A DNA stretch of 64,000 bases from an uncultured Lachnospiraceae bacterium (GTDB lineage Bacteria > Bacillota > Clostridia > Lachnospirales > Lachnospiraceae), in contig CALWIA010000015.1 in NCBI GenBank assembly GCA_944380605.1, forward strand, positions 62,001-126,000, given 5' to 3'. The notes below the pieces were generated by a model that saw only the letters and a list, made by a program, of their open reading frames with translations, was not told where the DNA came from and searched no databases. Both the position numbers and the translations under genes were made by a program. Shown piece after piece: positions 14,859-23,738 of this stretch; position 1 is the first letter of the stretch; each line of letters starts with the position of its first letter.

Positions 14859-16058
14859 ATGTCAAATACCGTACAAAAACTTTGCCCGCGGCACCTTCTG
14901 CTGATCGGGGTTACGCTGTTTTCCATGTTTTTCGGTTCCGGCAACCTGATTTTCCCCTCTTATATCGGATATCAGGCGGGAACTTCCGCGCCCTTCGCGT
15001 TTGCCGGCTTTGCCCTGTCCGCAGTGGTGCTGCCGGTGCTGGGCGTCGCCGCCGTGGCCCGCTGCGGCGGTCTGGACCGCCTATGTGAACGGGTGCACCC
15101 CCGCTTCTCCCAGGTGTTTTCCATTATCATCTATCTCTGTATCGGGCCCATGCTGGCCATTCCCCGAACGGCCAGCACCAGCTATTCCATGTTCACGTTT
15201 CTCACAGACCGGCTGCACGGCTCTTTCCTGGGCATTCCGGTTCCGATGCTGGCGCAGGTCCTGTTCTCTCTGCTGTTCTTTGCGGCAGCGGCTGCGGCTG
15301 CCAACCGGCCGGAACGGCTGAAAGACCTGCTGGGCCGGCATATGACGCCGGTGCTTCTGGTTCTGATTCTGATTCTTTTTGCCGCCGGTCTGCTTCACCC
15401 AGCCCTGCCCGCGGCAGCGGCAGCAGACGGCTGGAACCGCCAGCCGTTTCTGAGGGGCTTTACCGAAGGCTACCAGACCATGGACACCATGGCCGCCGTG
15501 GTCTTCGGCATCATCATTGCCATCAACATCCGCGCCCTGGGCGTAGAAGAAAATTCTTCTGTCGTCCGGGAAACCATGCGGGGCGGCGTCATCGCCGGCC
15601 TGTTTCTCTGCGGCGTCTACGGCATGCTGACGTTTCTGGGTGCCAGAAGCGGCAGCCTGGTACAGGGCGCCCAGAACGGAACCGAGATCCTCACCGCGCT
15701 GTGCCGGGAATTTTTCGGCGGCACCGGAGCCGTGCTCCTGGCCCTGATCTTTTTTATCGCCTGCTTCAACGTCTGCGTCGGCCTGATCTGCAGCTGTTCC
15801 CGGTTTTTCGCGGAACAGTTTCCGGCGCTGTCCTTCCGGCAGTGGAAACTCGGCATTACCGCCTGGAGCTTCGTCGTATCCATCCTGGGCCTCAACCTGA
15901 TACTGGCCATTTCCTCACCGATTTTAAGCGTCATCTATCCGGTGGCCATTGCCATTATCCTCGTCAATCTGCTGCCGTTTTCCATACTGAAAAAAAGCTG
16001 GCTGCAGCGGACCATCGTCCTGCTGGCCCTGGCCTCCGGCATCGCTTCCATCTGGTAA
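14859..16058 (+). CDS. brnQ: Branched-chain amino acid:cation symporter, BrnQ/LIVCS family
   Basis: The 399-residue membrane protein imports leucine, isoleucine and valine with Na+ or H+. It begins LLLIGVTLFSMFFGSGNLIFPSYIG, the LIVCS signature around the unwound first helix, and shows about twelve hydrophobic segments, with AIPRTASTSY after helix 3. The length is a little under the usual 430-440. AAGGAGGG lies eight bases before the ATG. A TATAAT at 14831-14836 would place the transcript start almost on the ribosome site, so I do not call it the promoter. AzlCD exporters of branched-chain amino acids lie about 0.9 kb downstream on the other strand. Confidence 0.92.
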   Translation: MSNTVQKLCPRHLLLIGVTLFSMFFGSGNLIFPSYIGYQAGTSAPFAFAGFALSAVVLPVLGVAAVARCGGLDRLCERVHPRFSQVFSIIIYLCIGPMLAIPRTASTSYSMFTFLTDRLHGSFLGIPVPMLAQVLFSLLFFAAAAAAANRPERLKDLLGRHMTPVLLVLILILFAAGLLHPALPAAAAADGWNRQPFLRGFTEGYQTMDTMAAVVFGIIIAINIRALGVEENSSVVRETMRGGVIAGLFLCGVYGMLTFLGARSGSLVQGAQNGTEILTALCREFFGGTGAVLLALIFFIACFNVCVGLICSCSRFFAEQFPALSFRQWKLGITAWSFVVSILGLNLILAISSPILSVIYPVAIAIILVNLLPFSILKKSWLQRTIVLLALASGIASIW

Positions 16059-16081
16059 TCCGATGAGATCGGGGAAGCTTC

Positions 16082-16540
16082 TCATCCCCGGTGCACGTAC
16101 ATCCGAATCGGCGTGCCTTCCGCGCTGTCCTGCACCATGCACAGAAACTCCCAGCCGTACCGTTCATAAAAGGACGTGTGGTCCGTCACCAAATACAGCG
16201 TATCGATGCCCATGTTCTTCATGTCCGCACAGACAAACTGCAGCATCTGTCCCGCAATGCCGCGGCAGCGGTGCGCCTCTTCCACGTATACGGCGCAGAC
16301 GTTGGGCGTCAGGTCCGGCCGGTCGTGAAAGTCGTTTTCAATCACGCCGATACCGGCCGCGATCCGTTCTCCGTCCATCACCACATACCACTGCGGCACC
16401 GGCGAAGTCCCCCGCAGGCAGGCTTCCATGCTTTCCCGGTATTCTTCTTTGGGAATGCCCCATTTTTCACCGAACCAGGACGCGGCCTGCTCCGCCAGTT
16501 CGCCGTGTTCCCGGATCTTCCATATCTCGTATGCTTCCAT
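16082..16540 (-). CDS. GNAT family N-acetyltransferase
   Basis: The 152-residue protein has the GNAT acetyl-CoA fold: VVMDGERIAAGIGVIENDF (strands 2-3), NVCAVYVEEAHRCRGIAGQMLQFV, where (R)GIAG is the pyrophosphate loop (Q/RxxGxG/A), and LYLVTDHTSFYERYGWEFL near the end. The acceptor is unknown. A GGGAGA ribosome site precedes the ATG. The darA gene lies 13 bases upstream on the same strand. Confidence 0.85.
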   Translation of the reverse strand: MEAYEIWKIREHGELAEQAASWFGEKWGIPKEEYRESMEACLRGTSPVPQWYVVMDGERIAAGIGVIENDFHDRPDLTPNVCAVYVEEAHRCRGIAGQMLQFVCADMKNMGIDTLYLVTDHTSFYERYGWEFLCMVQDSAEGTPIRMYVHRG

Positions 16541-16553
16541 CGAAATCTCCCAT

Positions 16554-16874
16554 TTAAAACTTCAGGATTTCATCTACGCCGATGTTAAATACCGTGGCGC
16601 CGCCGATCTTGATGCCCCGCACCACGTCCACGAAATACTGTCCGTTGTACTCGGAAACCTCCCGCTCCTCAATCCGTTCCGTGCAGCTTTCCCGTATGTA
16701 GCCAAATACCTCTTCCAGGCGGTCTTCCTGGATGCACACCATCAGCGTAATATTCTTCTTGTTCAGGTACAGGCCTTCCGTCAGGAACTTGGTGGCCCGG
16801 ATTTCATGAGCCACAAAAGCATCCGACAGCCGCGGATAGTCCACTTCCTGTACAATGATAATCAGCAGACGCAT
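16554..16874 (-). CDS. darA: Cyclic-di-AMP receptor, PII-like (DarA/PstA)
   Basis: The 106-residue protein matches the c-di-AMP-binding PII-like family (PF06153): MRLLIIIVQEVDYPRLSDAF at the N-terminus, TKFLTEGLYLNKKNITLMVCI for the T-loop/B-loop region, and the diagnostic ending GGATVFNIGVDEILKF. Known members form trimers that bind c-di-AMP at subunit interfaces; the downstream partner is still unsettled. AAGGAGGAG precedes the ATG. A KtrA-type protein, another frequent c-di-AMP target, is encoded at 41.2 kb. Confidence 0.9.
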   Translation of the reverse strand: MRLLIIIVQEVDYPRLSDAFVAHEIRATKFLTEGLYLNKKNITLMVCIQEDRLEEVFGYIRESCTERIEEREVSEYNGQYFVDVVRGIKIGGATVFNIGVDEILKF

Positions 16875-16911
16875 TGTCTTCTCCTCCTTCTATTCCATGT
16901 TCACCCGGACG

Positions 16912-17211
16912 TCACGGCAGATACTGCAGGACAAACACCAGCAGACAGCATCCCATGGACACCAGAAACAAACTGACCCGGTTGTATGCCAGCACCATAG
17001 CCGTCAGAAATCCCACCGCCGAGATCCACGTCTCTTCCGTGGTCTCCAGAATCGCGGGAAAGGTCATGACAGACAGCGTCACATACGGGACGTAGGTCAG
17101 AAACGAGCGGAACGTCCGGTTCCGGATTTCCCTCCGCAGAATCGTAAACGGCACCACGCGGATCAGATAGGTGGTCAGAGCCATAACCAGAATGTATCCA
17201 TATGTTCTCAT
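16912..17211 (-). CDS. azlD: Branched-chain amino acid exporter small subunit AzlD
   Basis: The 99-residue protein has three to four hydrophobic helices and the AzlD pattern: TYLIRVVPFTILRREIRNRTFRSFLTYVPY followed by VMTFPAILE. With AzlC it forms a two-part permease (LIV-E family) that exports branched-chain amino acids and their analogues. Its start overlaps the azlC stop by four bases. Confidence 0.92.
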   Translation of the reverse strand: MRTYGYILVMALTTYLIRVVPFTILRREIRNRTFRSFLTYVPYVTLSVMTFPAILETTEETWISAVGFLTAMVLAYNRVSLFLVSMGCCLLVFVLQYLP

Positions 17212-17954
17212 ACGCGGCTTCCCCCTGTTTCTGCCTCCGGCTTTTCTTCCTTTTCCGCCGCTTCCTCTATGGGAAACAGCACCGCCGCCCCCAGAGAAAT
17301 CGTCAGGGTCAGCACGATGATCTTCATGCCGGAAGAAAGGAAATCAAACTGGGGCAGCAGATGAAACGCGGCGCTGCCTGCCATGGAAACCGCCAGAATC
17401 GGCCGCAGCAGCCGGTTTTCCCTGGCCGCCGGCATAAAAACAGCGATAAACATGCCGTACAGCGCCATATTCATGGCATTTAAAAAGGTCTGCGGCAGCA
17501 CGCCAGTAGACAGAATGCCGGTGATGGTCCCCAGAGACCACCCCGGCACGGCCACGCTCATAATGCCGTAGGTATACCAGGGATTCAGCCGGCCTTTCTG
17601 CGTCACCGACAGGCCGAAAATCTCATCGGTTACGCCGAAAGCCAGAAAGAACCGGTGGTAAAACGGCAGGTCCGCGTCCAGCTTCTGGGACAGGGCGCAG
17701 GACATCAGGCAGTACCGCAGATTGATCACCGCCTGGGAGAGCGCCATCTCCGCGTAGGGAGCCGACGAGGCGATCAGGGCAAAGGAAGCGAACTGGCCGG
17801 CAGACGTATTGTTGGTAAAAGACATCACCGCCGCCTGCAGCCAGGAGAGCCCGGCGCCTCTGGCGGCAATTCCGATGGTAATGGATACCACAAAGTATCC
17901 CAGCGCCACCGGAATTCCGTCCTTCATTCCTTTTCGGTACATCCGGCTGTTCAT
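17208..17954 (-). CDS. azlC: Branched-chain amino acid exporter large subunit AzlC
   Basis: The 248-residue membrane protein has the AzlC features: GMKDGIPVALGYFVVSITIGIAARGAGLSW, SFTNNTSAGQFA, and RYCLMSCALSQKL before FFLAFGVTDEIFGLS. It is the main channel subunit of the LIV-E exporter with AzlD. It starts inside the stop of the CcdA-thioredoxin gene (ATGA) with GGAGGGAG upstream, so the three genes form one coupled operon. An acidic tail (EEAAEKEEKPEAE) follows the last helix. Confidence 0.93.
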   Translation of the reverse strand: MNSRMYRKGMKDGIPVALGYFVVSITIGIAARGAGLSWLQAAVMSFTNNTSAGQFASFALIASSAPYAEMALSQAVINLRYCLMSCALSQKLDADLPFYHRFFLAFGVTDEIFGLSVTQKGRLNPWYTYGIMSVAVPGWSLGTITGILSTGVLPQTFLNAMNMALYGMFIAVFMPAARENRLLRPILAVSMAGSAAFHLLPQFDFLSSGMKIIVLTLTISLGAAVLFPIEEAAEKEEKPEAETGGSRV

Positions 17955-19306
17955 CTTCGAACTCCCTCCATGGTCTGGCTTATGATGTCTTCCATAAATT
18001 CATAGGTCAGCATGCCGGACACGTATCCGAACACATTGCCGTCCCGGTCGATCATAAACGTGGTAGGGAAGGAATAGATGCCGTACCCTTCAAACAGTTC
18101 CCACTCCGTATCCATAAGCACCGGATAGGTGTATCCGTTTTCCTCCAGAAATTCGGCGATGCCCTCCTCGGAAGTCTCCTGCCCCATAAGCGGCGCGGCC
18201 ACTCCCAGCACAATCAGCGCGTCGTCGCCTTCCGTGTCGTAGGTTTCGTAGAGTTTCTGGATGTCCGGCATCTCCGCCCGGCACGGCGGGCACCAGGTTC
18301 CCCAGAAATTCAGGAAAATGGTCTTGCCCGCATAGTCTTCCAGCCGGTGCACCGTTCCGTACTGATCCTTCAGTTCAAAGTCCAGCGCCGGCATCAGAGC
18401 AGTCTCGGTCTCTTCCCCGCTTTCCTCCGGCAGTCCGGCGCCGCCATCGGCTTCCGTCTCCCCGCCGTCCCCGGCGGTTTCCGGTGCGGTTTCTGTCTCC
18501 GCATCCGTTCCGGCGGTTCCTTCCGTCTCATCCGCTCCGGCGGTTTCCGATACGGTTTCCGTCCCTCCCGCAGAGGTCCCCAGCCGGGACAGATAGCCCG
18601 TCACTTCATTCATCCGGCCGGTAAACAGAAATACGCCCATGAGGATCATCAGAACCCCGCCGATTTTCACCGTGTAGCGCACCACTCCCATGTGCTTCCG
18701 GAACAGGCCCAGAAGCGACGTGGTAAAAAATCCCGCCGCCAGAAACGGTAGCACAAACCCCAGTGTGTAGACGCCGATCAGCGCAAAGCCCGTGCCCCGG
18801 GTGCCTGCCGACGCCGCCAGAAGCAGCACGCTGGTCAGAGCCGGTCCCACGCAGGGCGTCCAGGCGAAGCTGAAGGTAAAGCCCATGATCAGCGCCGTCA
18901 CCGGCGACATGACAAACCGTTCCAGCGAAAAAGGCAGCCGCCGTTCCGTCCCCAGCAGGCGGGAACTGCCGAATACCCCCAGCTGGTACAGACCGAACAG
19001 CACGATCAGAACGCCGCCGATCCGGGAAAACAGCACCTGATGGCTCCGCAGAAAGGTCCCCGCCGCGGAAACGCCCAGACCCAGGGCAAAAAACGCGAAG
19101 CTGATGCCCAGCACAAAGCAGAAAGTGTGCAGCGCCGTTCTGGCCTGGCGCCTGCGGCCGTCTTCCTCTTCCGCCCCCGAAGCGCCGCCGGACAGGTATC
19201 CCAGATACAGCGGCAGAAGCGGCAGCACGCAGGGAGAGAAAAAGCTCAGAATCCCCTGCAGAAACACAGTCAGCACCGATACGCTGACATCCAGTGAAAA
19301 ACCCAT
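17951..19306 (-). CDS. CcdA-type membrane electron transporter fused to a thioredoxin-like domain
   Basis: The 451-residue protein joins two modules. Residues 8-235 are a six-helix CcdA/DsbD-type membrane domain with its redox pair Cys26 (SFFSPCVLP) and Cys152 (AWTPCVGP). A Thr/Glu/Ala-rich linker (243-305) leads to an extracytoplasmic TlpA/ResA-like domain with WCPPC at 338-342. CcdA carries electrons from cytoplasmic thioredoxin outward, so this protein can reduce disulfides outside the cell by itself. No cytochrome c maturation gene is near. Fusions of this kind are known in clostridia. AAGAGG precedes the ATG. Confidence 0.9.
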   Translation of the reverse strand: MGFSLDVSVSVLTVFLQGILSFFSPCVLPLLPLYLGYLSGGASGAEEEDGRRRQARTALHTFCFVLGISFAFFALGLGVSAAGTFLRSHQVLFSRIGGVLIVLFGLYQLGVFGSSRLLGTERRLPFSLERFVMSPVTALIMGFTFSFAWTPCVGPALTSVLLLAASAGTRGTGFALIGVYTLGFVLPFLAAGFFTTSLLGLFRKHMGVVRYTVKIGGVLMILMGVFLFTGRMNEVTGYLSRLGTSAGGTETVSETAGADETEGTAGTDAETETAPETAGDGGETEADGGAGLPEESGEETETALMPALDFELKDQYGTVHRLEDYAGKTIFLNFWGTWCPPCRAEMPDIQKLYETYDTEGDDALIVLGVAAPLMGQETSEEGIAEFLEENGYTYPVLMDTEWELFEGYGIYSFPTTFMIDRDGNVFGYVSGMLTYEFMEDIISQTMEGVRR

Positions 19307-19321
19307 ACATTCCTCTTTTCC

Positions 19322-19343
19322 GTGAGCGCGATATCTCGCTCAC
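19322..19343. repeat. Short hairpin repeat in the ccdA leader
   Basis: GTGAGCG (19322-19328) and CGCTCAC (19337-19343) form a 7-bp stem around GATATC. On the minus strand it shares GTGAGCGAG with the two tandem repeat units at 29.1-29.2 kb, suggesting a degenerate copy of the same intergenic element. Confidence 0.4.
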
Positions 19344-19462
19344 CTCGCGGCATTGCCGCTCGATGACCGTTGCCCGTCGAATATCCGCCCGACCGGCGTA
19401 TCGCACAAAAGGAGCCCGTTTCCAGACCGGATCCGGGCATCCTCGTTTTGTCCTATTGATTA

Positions 19463-20134
19463 TTACTTTCCAACCACGCTGTCTACGTACGCTTTCAGTT
19501 CCGCGTCCTGGCATCCCGCGTAGAAGCAGTCCAGGAATCTGGGAATCATGCACTCCTTAACCATCTGCTGATCCACGGATTTCAGCGCGTCCAGCAGAGG
19601 CTTGGCCACCTGCTTCTTGATATCGTTGAGAATCCGGGCGTTGCGGTTCTGGCTTTCCTTACCGCTGGCCGGATAGCCCATTCCCTTGGGAGAGCCGAAG
19701 GCCTTGGTGAAGATGTTATTGATGTTCAGTTCCGCGCCCCAGCCGAAGCCCTTGGCATAGGGAATGGAAAGGGCGTTGCCGTTGTTGATCTGCAGGAACA
19801 GATACGCGTCCGTCGGCTCAATGCAGTAGCCGCAGACCACGCCGGGCCAGGCGTTTAACGACATCAGCGCACCCTGGCCGGTGCCGCAGCCTGTCACTAT
19901 AAAGTCCACCGCGCCGGAATTTAACAGAAGCGCCGCCTGAATGCCCAGATGCAGATAGGTCAGTCTGGGATTGTCTTCGGTATAGGCTTCCGGAACGTCT
20001 TTATCCACCAGAGGTTTTGCCATGGCCACATTGTACACCTGATGCCCCATCGGTTCCACGACCTTCTTCAGTTCGTTCAGAATAATCTCGTTCTTCGGCG
20101 CCTGGCTGAATTCATTCAACAATGCAATTTTCAT
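19463..20134 (-). CDS. RpiB/LacA/LacB family sugar-phosphate isomerase
   Basis: The 223-residue protein resembles ribose-5-phosphate or galactose-6-phosphate isomerases: MKIALLNEFSQAPKNE start, YLHLGIQAALLLNSGAVDFIVTGCGTGQGALMSLN, with the active Cys in TGCGTGQG. It is about 70 residues longer than a typical RpiB and has a C-terminal extension from about residue 160. The substrate is therefore uncertain. GAGGAGAG precedes the ATG. It is the last gene of a long leftward run that starts near 29 kb. Confidence 0.82.
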   Translation of the reverse strand: MKIALLNEFSQAPKNEIILNELKKVVEPMGHQVYNVAMAKPLVDKDVPEAYTEDNPRLTYLHLGIQAALLLNSGAVDFIVTGCGTGQGALMSLNAWPGVVCGYCIEPTDAYLFLQINNGNALSIPYAKGFGWGAELNINNIFTKAFGSPKGMGYPASGKESQNRNARILNDIKKQVAKPLLDALKSVDQQMVKECMIPRFLDCFYAGCQDAELKAYVDSVVGK

Positions 20135-20182
20135 GAGTCTCTCCTCTTTTCTTTTCTTAATTTTCTTTGGTGCTCCGCTGTC

Positions 20183-21181
20183 TTACGGCACCTGTCTGGC
20201 TATGGCCCGGTCCGCGTCCGCCTTCATCCGCAGGAAATCCTCCCGGGAAAGGGGGATGTCCAGGGAGCGGGCCGTGTCCTCGATCTGGGACAGCTTTCTG
20301 GCTCCGCACAGCACATTGACTGACGGCGACAGCATGGAATTCCATTTGACGCACAGATTGGCCAGGCTGCAGCCGTACTTCTCCGTCAGATCCTTCCATC
20401 CGGCCAGCATTTCATTGGCAATCCGGATATTGCCGGGCCGCCACCATGCCTTGCCTTCCCGCACCTCGCCTTTTGCCGGCACGTAGTCGTCGGGCGCCTT
20501 TCCCGCCAGCAGTCCCTGCTCGATGGGCGAATAGGTCTGCAGCGTAATGCCGTTGGCCTCGCAGAAAGGCAGCAGCTCCGCCTCCGGCCGCCGGTCCAGA
20601 ATACTCAGTTTCTCCTGAATCACATCCAGCTGGCCCGCCTCGGTATAGTCCTTCAGAATCCGCAGATCTACGTTGGACGCTCCGATGGCACGGATTTTGC
20701 CCTCTTCTTTCATCCGCATCAGTTCTCCCATGGTTTCCGCCACCGGCACCAGTCCGTAGGTCCGGCACTGCCAGTGGGTGTAATACACGTCCACATAATC
20801 GGTTCCCATGGTCTTTAGACTCAGTTCCAGATCTCTGCGGATGGCCTTCGGAGACAGATCTCGGCGCACCTCATGGCCTTCCTTTGTAAAATGCGGCTCA
20901 CCGTTTTTATCATACCACTGAATGCCGCACTTTGTCGATATGATTATCCGGTCCCTGGGAATTTCTTTCAGCGCCCGGCCCACCACTTCTTCACTGTGGC
21001 CGAAGCCGTATACCCGGGCCGTATCCACCCAGTTGATGCCCAGTTCCAGGGCCCGGTGAATGGTTTCCACCGACATCCGGTCGTCGTTGTCTCCCCACCA
21101 TTCGCCGCCTCCAATGGCCCAGCAGCCCAGCGCCAGCCCGCTGGCCTGGATGCCGGACCGTCCAATGGGTCTCATCTCCAT
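20183..21181 (-). CDS. Aldo/keto reductase
   Basis: The 332-residue protein is an NADPH-dependent aldo/keto reductase: GLALGCWAIGG near the start, the catalytic set Asp58-like (INWVDTARVYGFGHSE with Tyr), Lys in IIISTKCG and His in VYYTHWQ, then IGASNV and TYSPIEQGLLAGK. It resembles the YdhF/Tas and general stress AKR groups; the substrate is unknown. AAAGGGG precedes the ATG. It is 19 bases after the HAD phosphatase gene and probably co-transcribed. Confidence 0.9.
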   Translation of the reverse strand: MEMRPIGRSGIQASGLALGCWAIGGGEWWGDNDDRMSVETIHRALELGINWVDTARVYGFGHSEEVVGRALKEIPRDRIIISTKCGIQWYDKNGEPHFTKEGHEVRRDLSPKAIRRDLELSLKTMGTDYVDVYYTHWQCRTYGLVPVAETMGELMRMKEEGKIRAIGASNVDLRILKDYTEAGQLDVIQEKLSILDRRPEAELLPFCEANGITLQTYSPIEQGLLAGKAPDDYVPAKGEVREGKAWWRPGNIRIANEMLAGWKDLTEKYGCSLANLCVKWNSMLSPSVNVLCGARKLSQIEDTARSLDIPLSREDFLRMKADADRAIARQVP

Positions 21182-21199
21182 AACCTTCGCCCCTTTCTT

Positions 21200-21991
21200 C
21201 TACAAAAGCCCCAGCTGCTGACAGGCATAGGCAATCCCGTCTTCTTCCACCGTCCTGGTGACAAAGGTGGCATACGGTTCCAGCACCGCGTCATGGCTGC
21301 CCATCAGCACCGTGTTTTCCGCGTACTCAAACATAGGCAGATCGTTGCTGCTGTCGCCGAACACATACGCGTCCTCTTTCGGAATCCCGCAGCGCTTCAG
21401 GGTCCATTCGATGGCCGTCGCCTTGCTGCAGCCTGCCGGCACGCATTCATAAAAATCCCCGCCCCGGTCGATAACCTGAAAATCCGGCTGGAGAAAATCG
21501 AAAAATTCCTGACGCCGGCTGTCGGCGTCGGCGTACACGCAGAACTTGTCAATGGCGTATCCGCCGTCTTCCCAGGTGAGAGGCGAAACCGCGCCCTCTT
21601 CCGCCAGCCGGTCCTTTAACTGCGCCAACGGCCGGATCCAGGGCCGTTCTTTCCGGAAATAAATGCCTTCCATGGCTTCCAGCACGCCGTCAAACCCATA
21701 CTCCGGTATGGCCGCCTTGATCTGGCGGGCCCGTTGGGCAGGAATCCGGCGGTGATACACCGTTTCGCCATCCAGAATCACACAAGTCCCGCAGCCGCAC
21801 AGAAAGCCGTCCGCAGGTACCAGGCGCCGGATCTCCTGCAGCAGGCAGAAGGTGCGGCCGGAATTGATAAAGACCAGATTGCCTTTTTCCCGGGTCTGCC
21901 GCAGCGCCTGCACCGCGCTCTCCGGCACCCGGCGGGTCTTTTCGCTGAGCAGCGTCCCATCTACGTCAAAAAACAATGCCTTTCTGCTCAT
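21200..21991 (-). CDS. HAD superfamily phosphatase, Cof type
   Basis: The 263-residue hydrolase has HAD motif I FFDVDGTLL, motif II FINSGRT, a Lys-containing motif III (CSKATAIEW) and motif IV FGDSSNDLPMFEYA, with a C2B cap between, the Cof layout. Such enzymes dephosphorylate sugar phosphates, FMN or PLP precursors. The start overlaps the xpt stop by four bases, so it is coupled to purine salvage, though this does not prove a nucleotide substrate. Confidence 0.9.
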   Translation of the reverse strand: MSRKALFFDVDGTLLSEKTRRVPESAVQALRQTREKGNLVFINSGRTFCLLQEIRRLVPADGFLCGCGTCVILDGETVYHRRIPAQRARQIKAAIPEYGFDGVLEAMEGIYFRKERPWIRPLAQLKDRLAEEGAVSPLTWEDGGYAIDKFCVYADADSRRQEFFDFLQPDFQVIDRGGDFYECVPAGCSKATAIEWTLKRCGIPKEDAYVFGDSSNDLPMFEYAENTVLMGSHDAVLEPYATFVTRTVEEDGIAYACQQLGLL

Positions 21992-22575
21992 GGATTTTCT
22001 CCCCGGAACACGATGGTGCCCGTCTTTTCATCCATGTAGTCCACAATGGCCAGAGATTCCAGGCGGATCCCCTGCCTGCGCAGGTTGTCGCCGCCCGGCT
22101 GAAATCCCTTTTCAATAACCACGCCTGCGCCGGCCAGCTGCGCGCCGGATTCCCGCACCAGTCTGGCCAGTCCCTCCAGCGCCTTTCCGTTGGCCAGGAA
22201 ATCGTCGATCAGAAGCACCTGGTCTCCCTTTCCCAGGAATTCACGGGATACCATAATATCGTAGGTTTTCCCGTGGGTAAAAGACTCTACCTGGGTGGTG
22301 TACGCGTCTCCGGCAATGTTTTTGGTCTTGTTCTTTTTGGCAAACACCACCGGCACGTCAAAATACTGGGCCACAATGCAGGCGATGCCGATTCCGGAAG
22401 CCTCTATGGTCAGGATCTTGCTGACCGGAACGTCGGCGAACCGCCGCTTGAACTCCGCGCCGATTTCGCCGAAGAGGCGGATATCCATCTGGTGGTTCAG
22501 AAAACTGTCCACCTTCAGCACGTCTCCGCCTTTGATCTTTCCATCTCTGCGTATTCTGTCTTCCAACAGCTTCAT
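21988..22575 (-). CDS. xpt: Xanthine phosphoribosyltransferase
   Basis: The 195-residue enzyme converts xanthine and PRPP to XMP in purine salvage. Features match Xpt: MKLLEDRI start, VDSFLNHQMDI, ILTIEASGIGIA, KKNKTKN, and the PRPP loop VLLIDDFLANGKA. Many xpt genes follow a guanine riboswitch; the 52-base gap to the preceding gene has none, so expression probably comes from the operon. AGGGGGAC precedes the ATG. Confidence 0.95.
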   Translation of the reverse strand: MKLLEDRIRRDGKIKGGDVLKVDSFLNHQMDIRLFGEIGAEFKRRFADVPVSKILTIEASGIGIACIVAQYFDVPVVFAKKNKTKNIAGDAYTTQVESFTHGKTYDIMVSREFLGKGDQVLLIDDFLANGKALEGLARLVRESGAQLAGAGVVIEKGFQPGGDNLRRQGIRLESLAIVDYMDEKTGTIVFRGENP

Positions 22576-22627
22576 ACACGCGTCCCCCTGCTGTTTTCCC
22601 TGTGGTTTTATCGTCTGTACCGCCGCG

Positions 22628-23689
22628 TTATTCCGCTACGGCATTGTCCGTCAGAAAATTGATGACCTTCTGCGCCAGAATGTAGTTGTCCACCACGTCC
22701 TGACCCGCGGTTTCCAGCATGGCGTCCACGTCCTCATATCCCAGATCGGAAGCGGTCTGCTCCATATCCTCGTCGCTGACCGTCATGCCCTCCGCATCGG
22801 CAATGGCACGGATCACCGCGTTCTGCCGGGTCGCCTCTTCGGACATTTCCCGCAGCTGCTCTTCAAAGGTCTCCATGTCCATGCCGTAAAAGCTGACCAT
22901 GGTCTCCAGGTCGATGCCCAGGGTCTCCGCCTGAGTCTGGTAGCCGGCCATCTGGTCGTCGTAATAATCCTGCACCGCCTCGTCGGTAACCGTCACCTGG
23001 GCCTCGTCCATGACCTTGCTGAACACCTGGTTCTGCATGTCCACCAGTGCGCTGGCCTCCGCGTAGGACTCCAGGTTTTCTCTGGTGGCCTCCCGATAGG
23101 CGTCTACCGTTTCGTAGTCCGTGTACTCCTTCACAAAATCGTCGTCCAGCACCGCCGGGACCGACTCCTTCACGGCGTTGACCGTCACGTCAAACACCAC
23201 CGCCTGGCCCGCCAGCTCTTCGCTGCCATAGTCCTCCGGGAAGGTCAGGTTCAGGCTCAGTTCCTGTCCCTTCACCGCGCCGATCAGGCCTTCCTCAAAG
23301 CCGTCGATAAAGCGGTTGGAGCCCAGAGTCAGGTCAAAGCCGTCGTCGCTGCCGCCGTCAAAGGGCTCGCCGTCCTTCATGCCCACATAGTCGATGTTGA
23401 CAATGTCGCCGTCTTCCGCCGCCCGGTCTACTTCCGAAATCACCGGGTTGGCGTCCACCAGCGCCTGCATCTCCGCTTCCACCTGTTCGTCGGTAATCTC
23501 CGTGGACATGGGCGTATAGGTCACGCCTTTATAAGTTCCCAGCACCACCGTCGTGCCGGAAGCGTCTGTAACCGCTTCCGCGCTGCTGCCGGCCGCGGCG
23601 CTCTCGTCTTGTGTTTTCCCGGAACAGCCCGCCAGCAGCATTGCCGCCATCAGGCCGTACGCCCATACTTTTGCTGTTTTTTTCATCAT
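22628..23689 (-). CDS. Trigger-factor-like FKBP peptidyl-prolyl isomerase lipoprotein
   Basis: The 353-residue protein has a lipobox (MLLAGC, Cys at about residue 22), an acidic FKBP-type domain (EDGDIVNIDYVGMKDGEPFDGGSDDGFDLTLGS, then FIDGFEEGLIGAVKGQE) and a C-terminal helical region like the trigger factor arm domain. It is a trigger factor homologue moved outside the membrane, likely a foldase for secreted proteins. The ATG at 23689 is preferred; AAAAGGA lies upstream. Its promoter region carries an inverted repeat around the -10 box. Confidence 0.87.
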   Translation of the reverse strand: MMKKTAKVWAYGLMAAMLLAGCSGKTQDESAAAGSSAEAVTDASGTTVVLGTYKGVTYTPMSTEITDEQVEAEMQALVDANPVISEVDRAAEDGDIVNIDYVGMKDGEPFDGGSDDGFDLTLGSNRFIDGFEEGLIGAVKGQELSLNLTFPEDYGSEELAGQAVVFDVTVNAVKESVPAVLDDDFVKEYTDYETVDAYREATRENLESYAEASALVDMQNQVFSKVMDEAQVTVTDEAVQDYYDDQMAGYQTQAETLGIDLETMVSFYGMDMETFEEQLREMSEEATRQNAVIRAIADAEGMTVSDEDMEQTASDLGYEDVDAMLETAGQDVVDNYILAQKVINFLTDNAVAE

Positions 23690-23738
23690 ACATTCCTTTT
23701 CCTTTTTTGTTGTTTCCTGCGGGCGAAGCGTCCGCAAT

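Noticed and set aside
21976..22627. Guanine riboswitch for xpt
   Set aside because: The 52-base gap before xpt is too short and shows no purine aptamer features.
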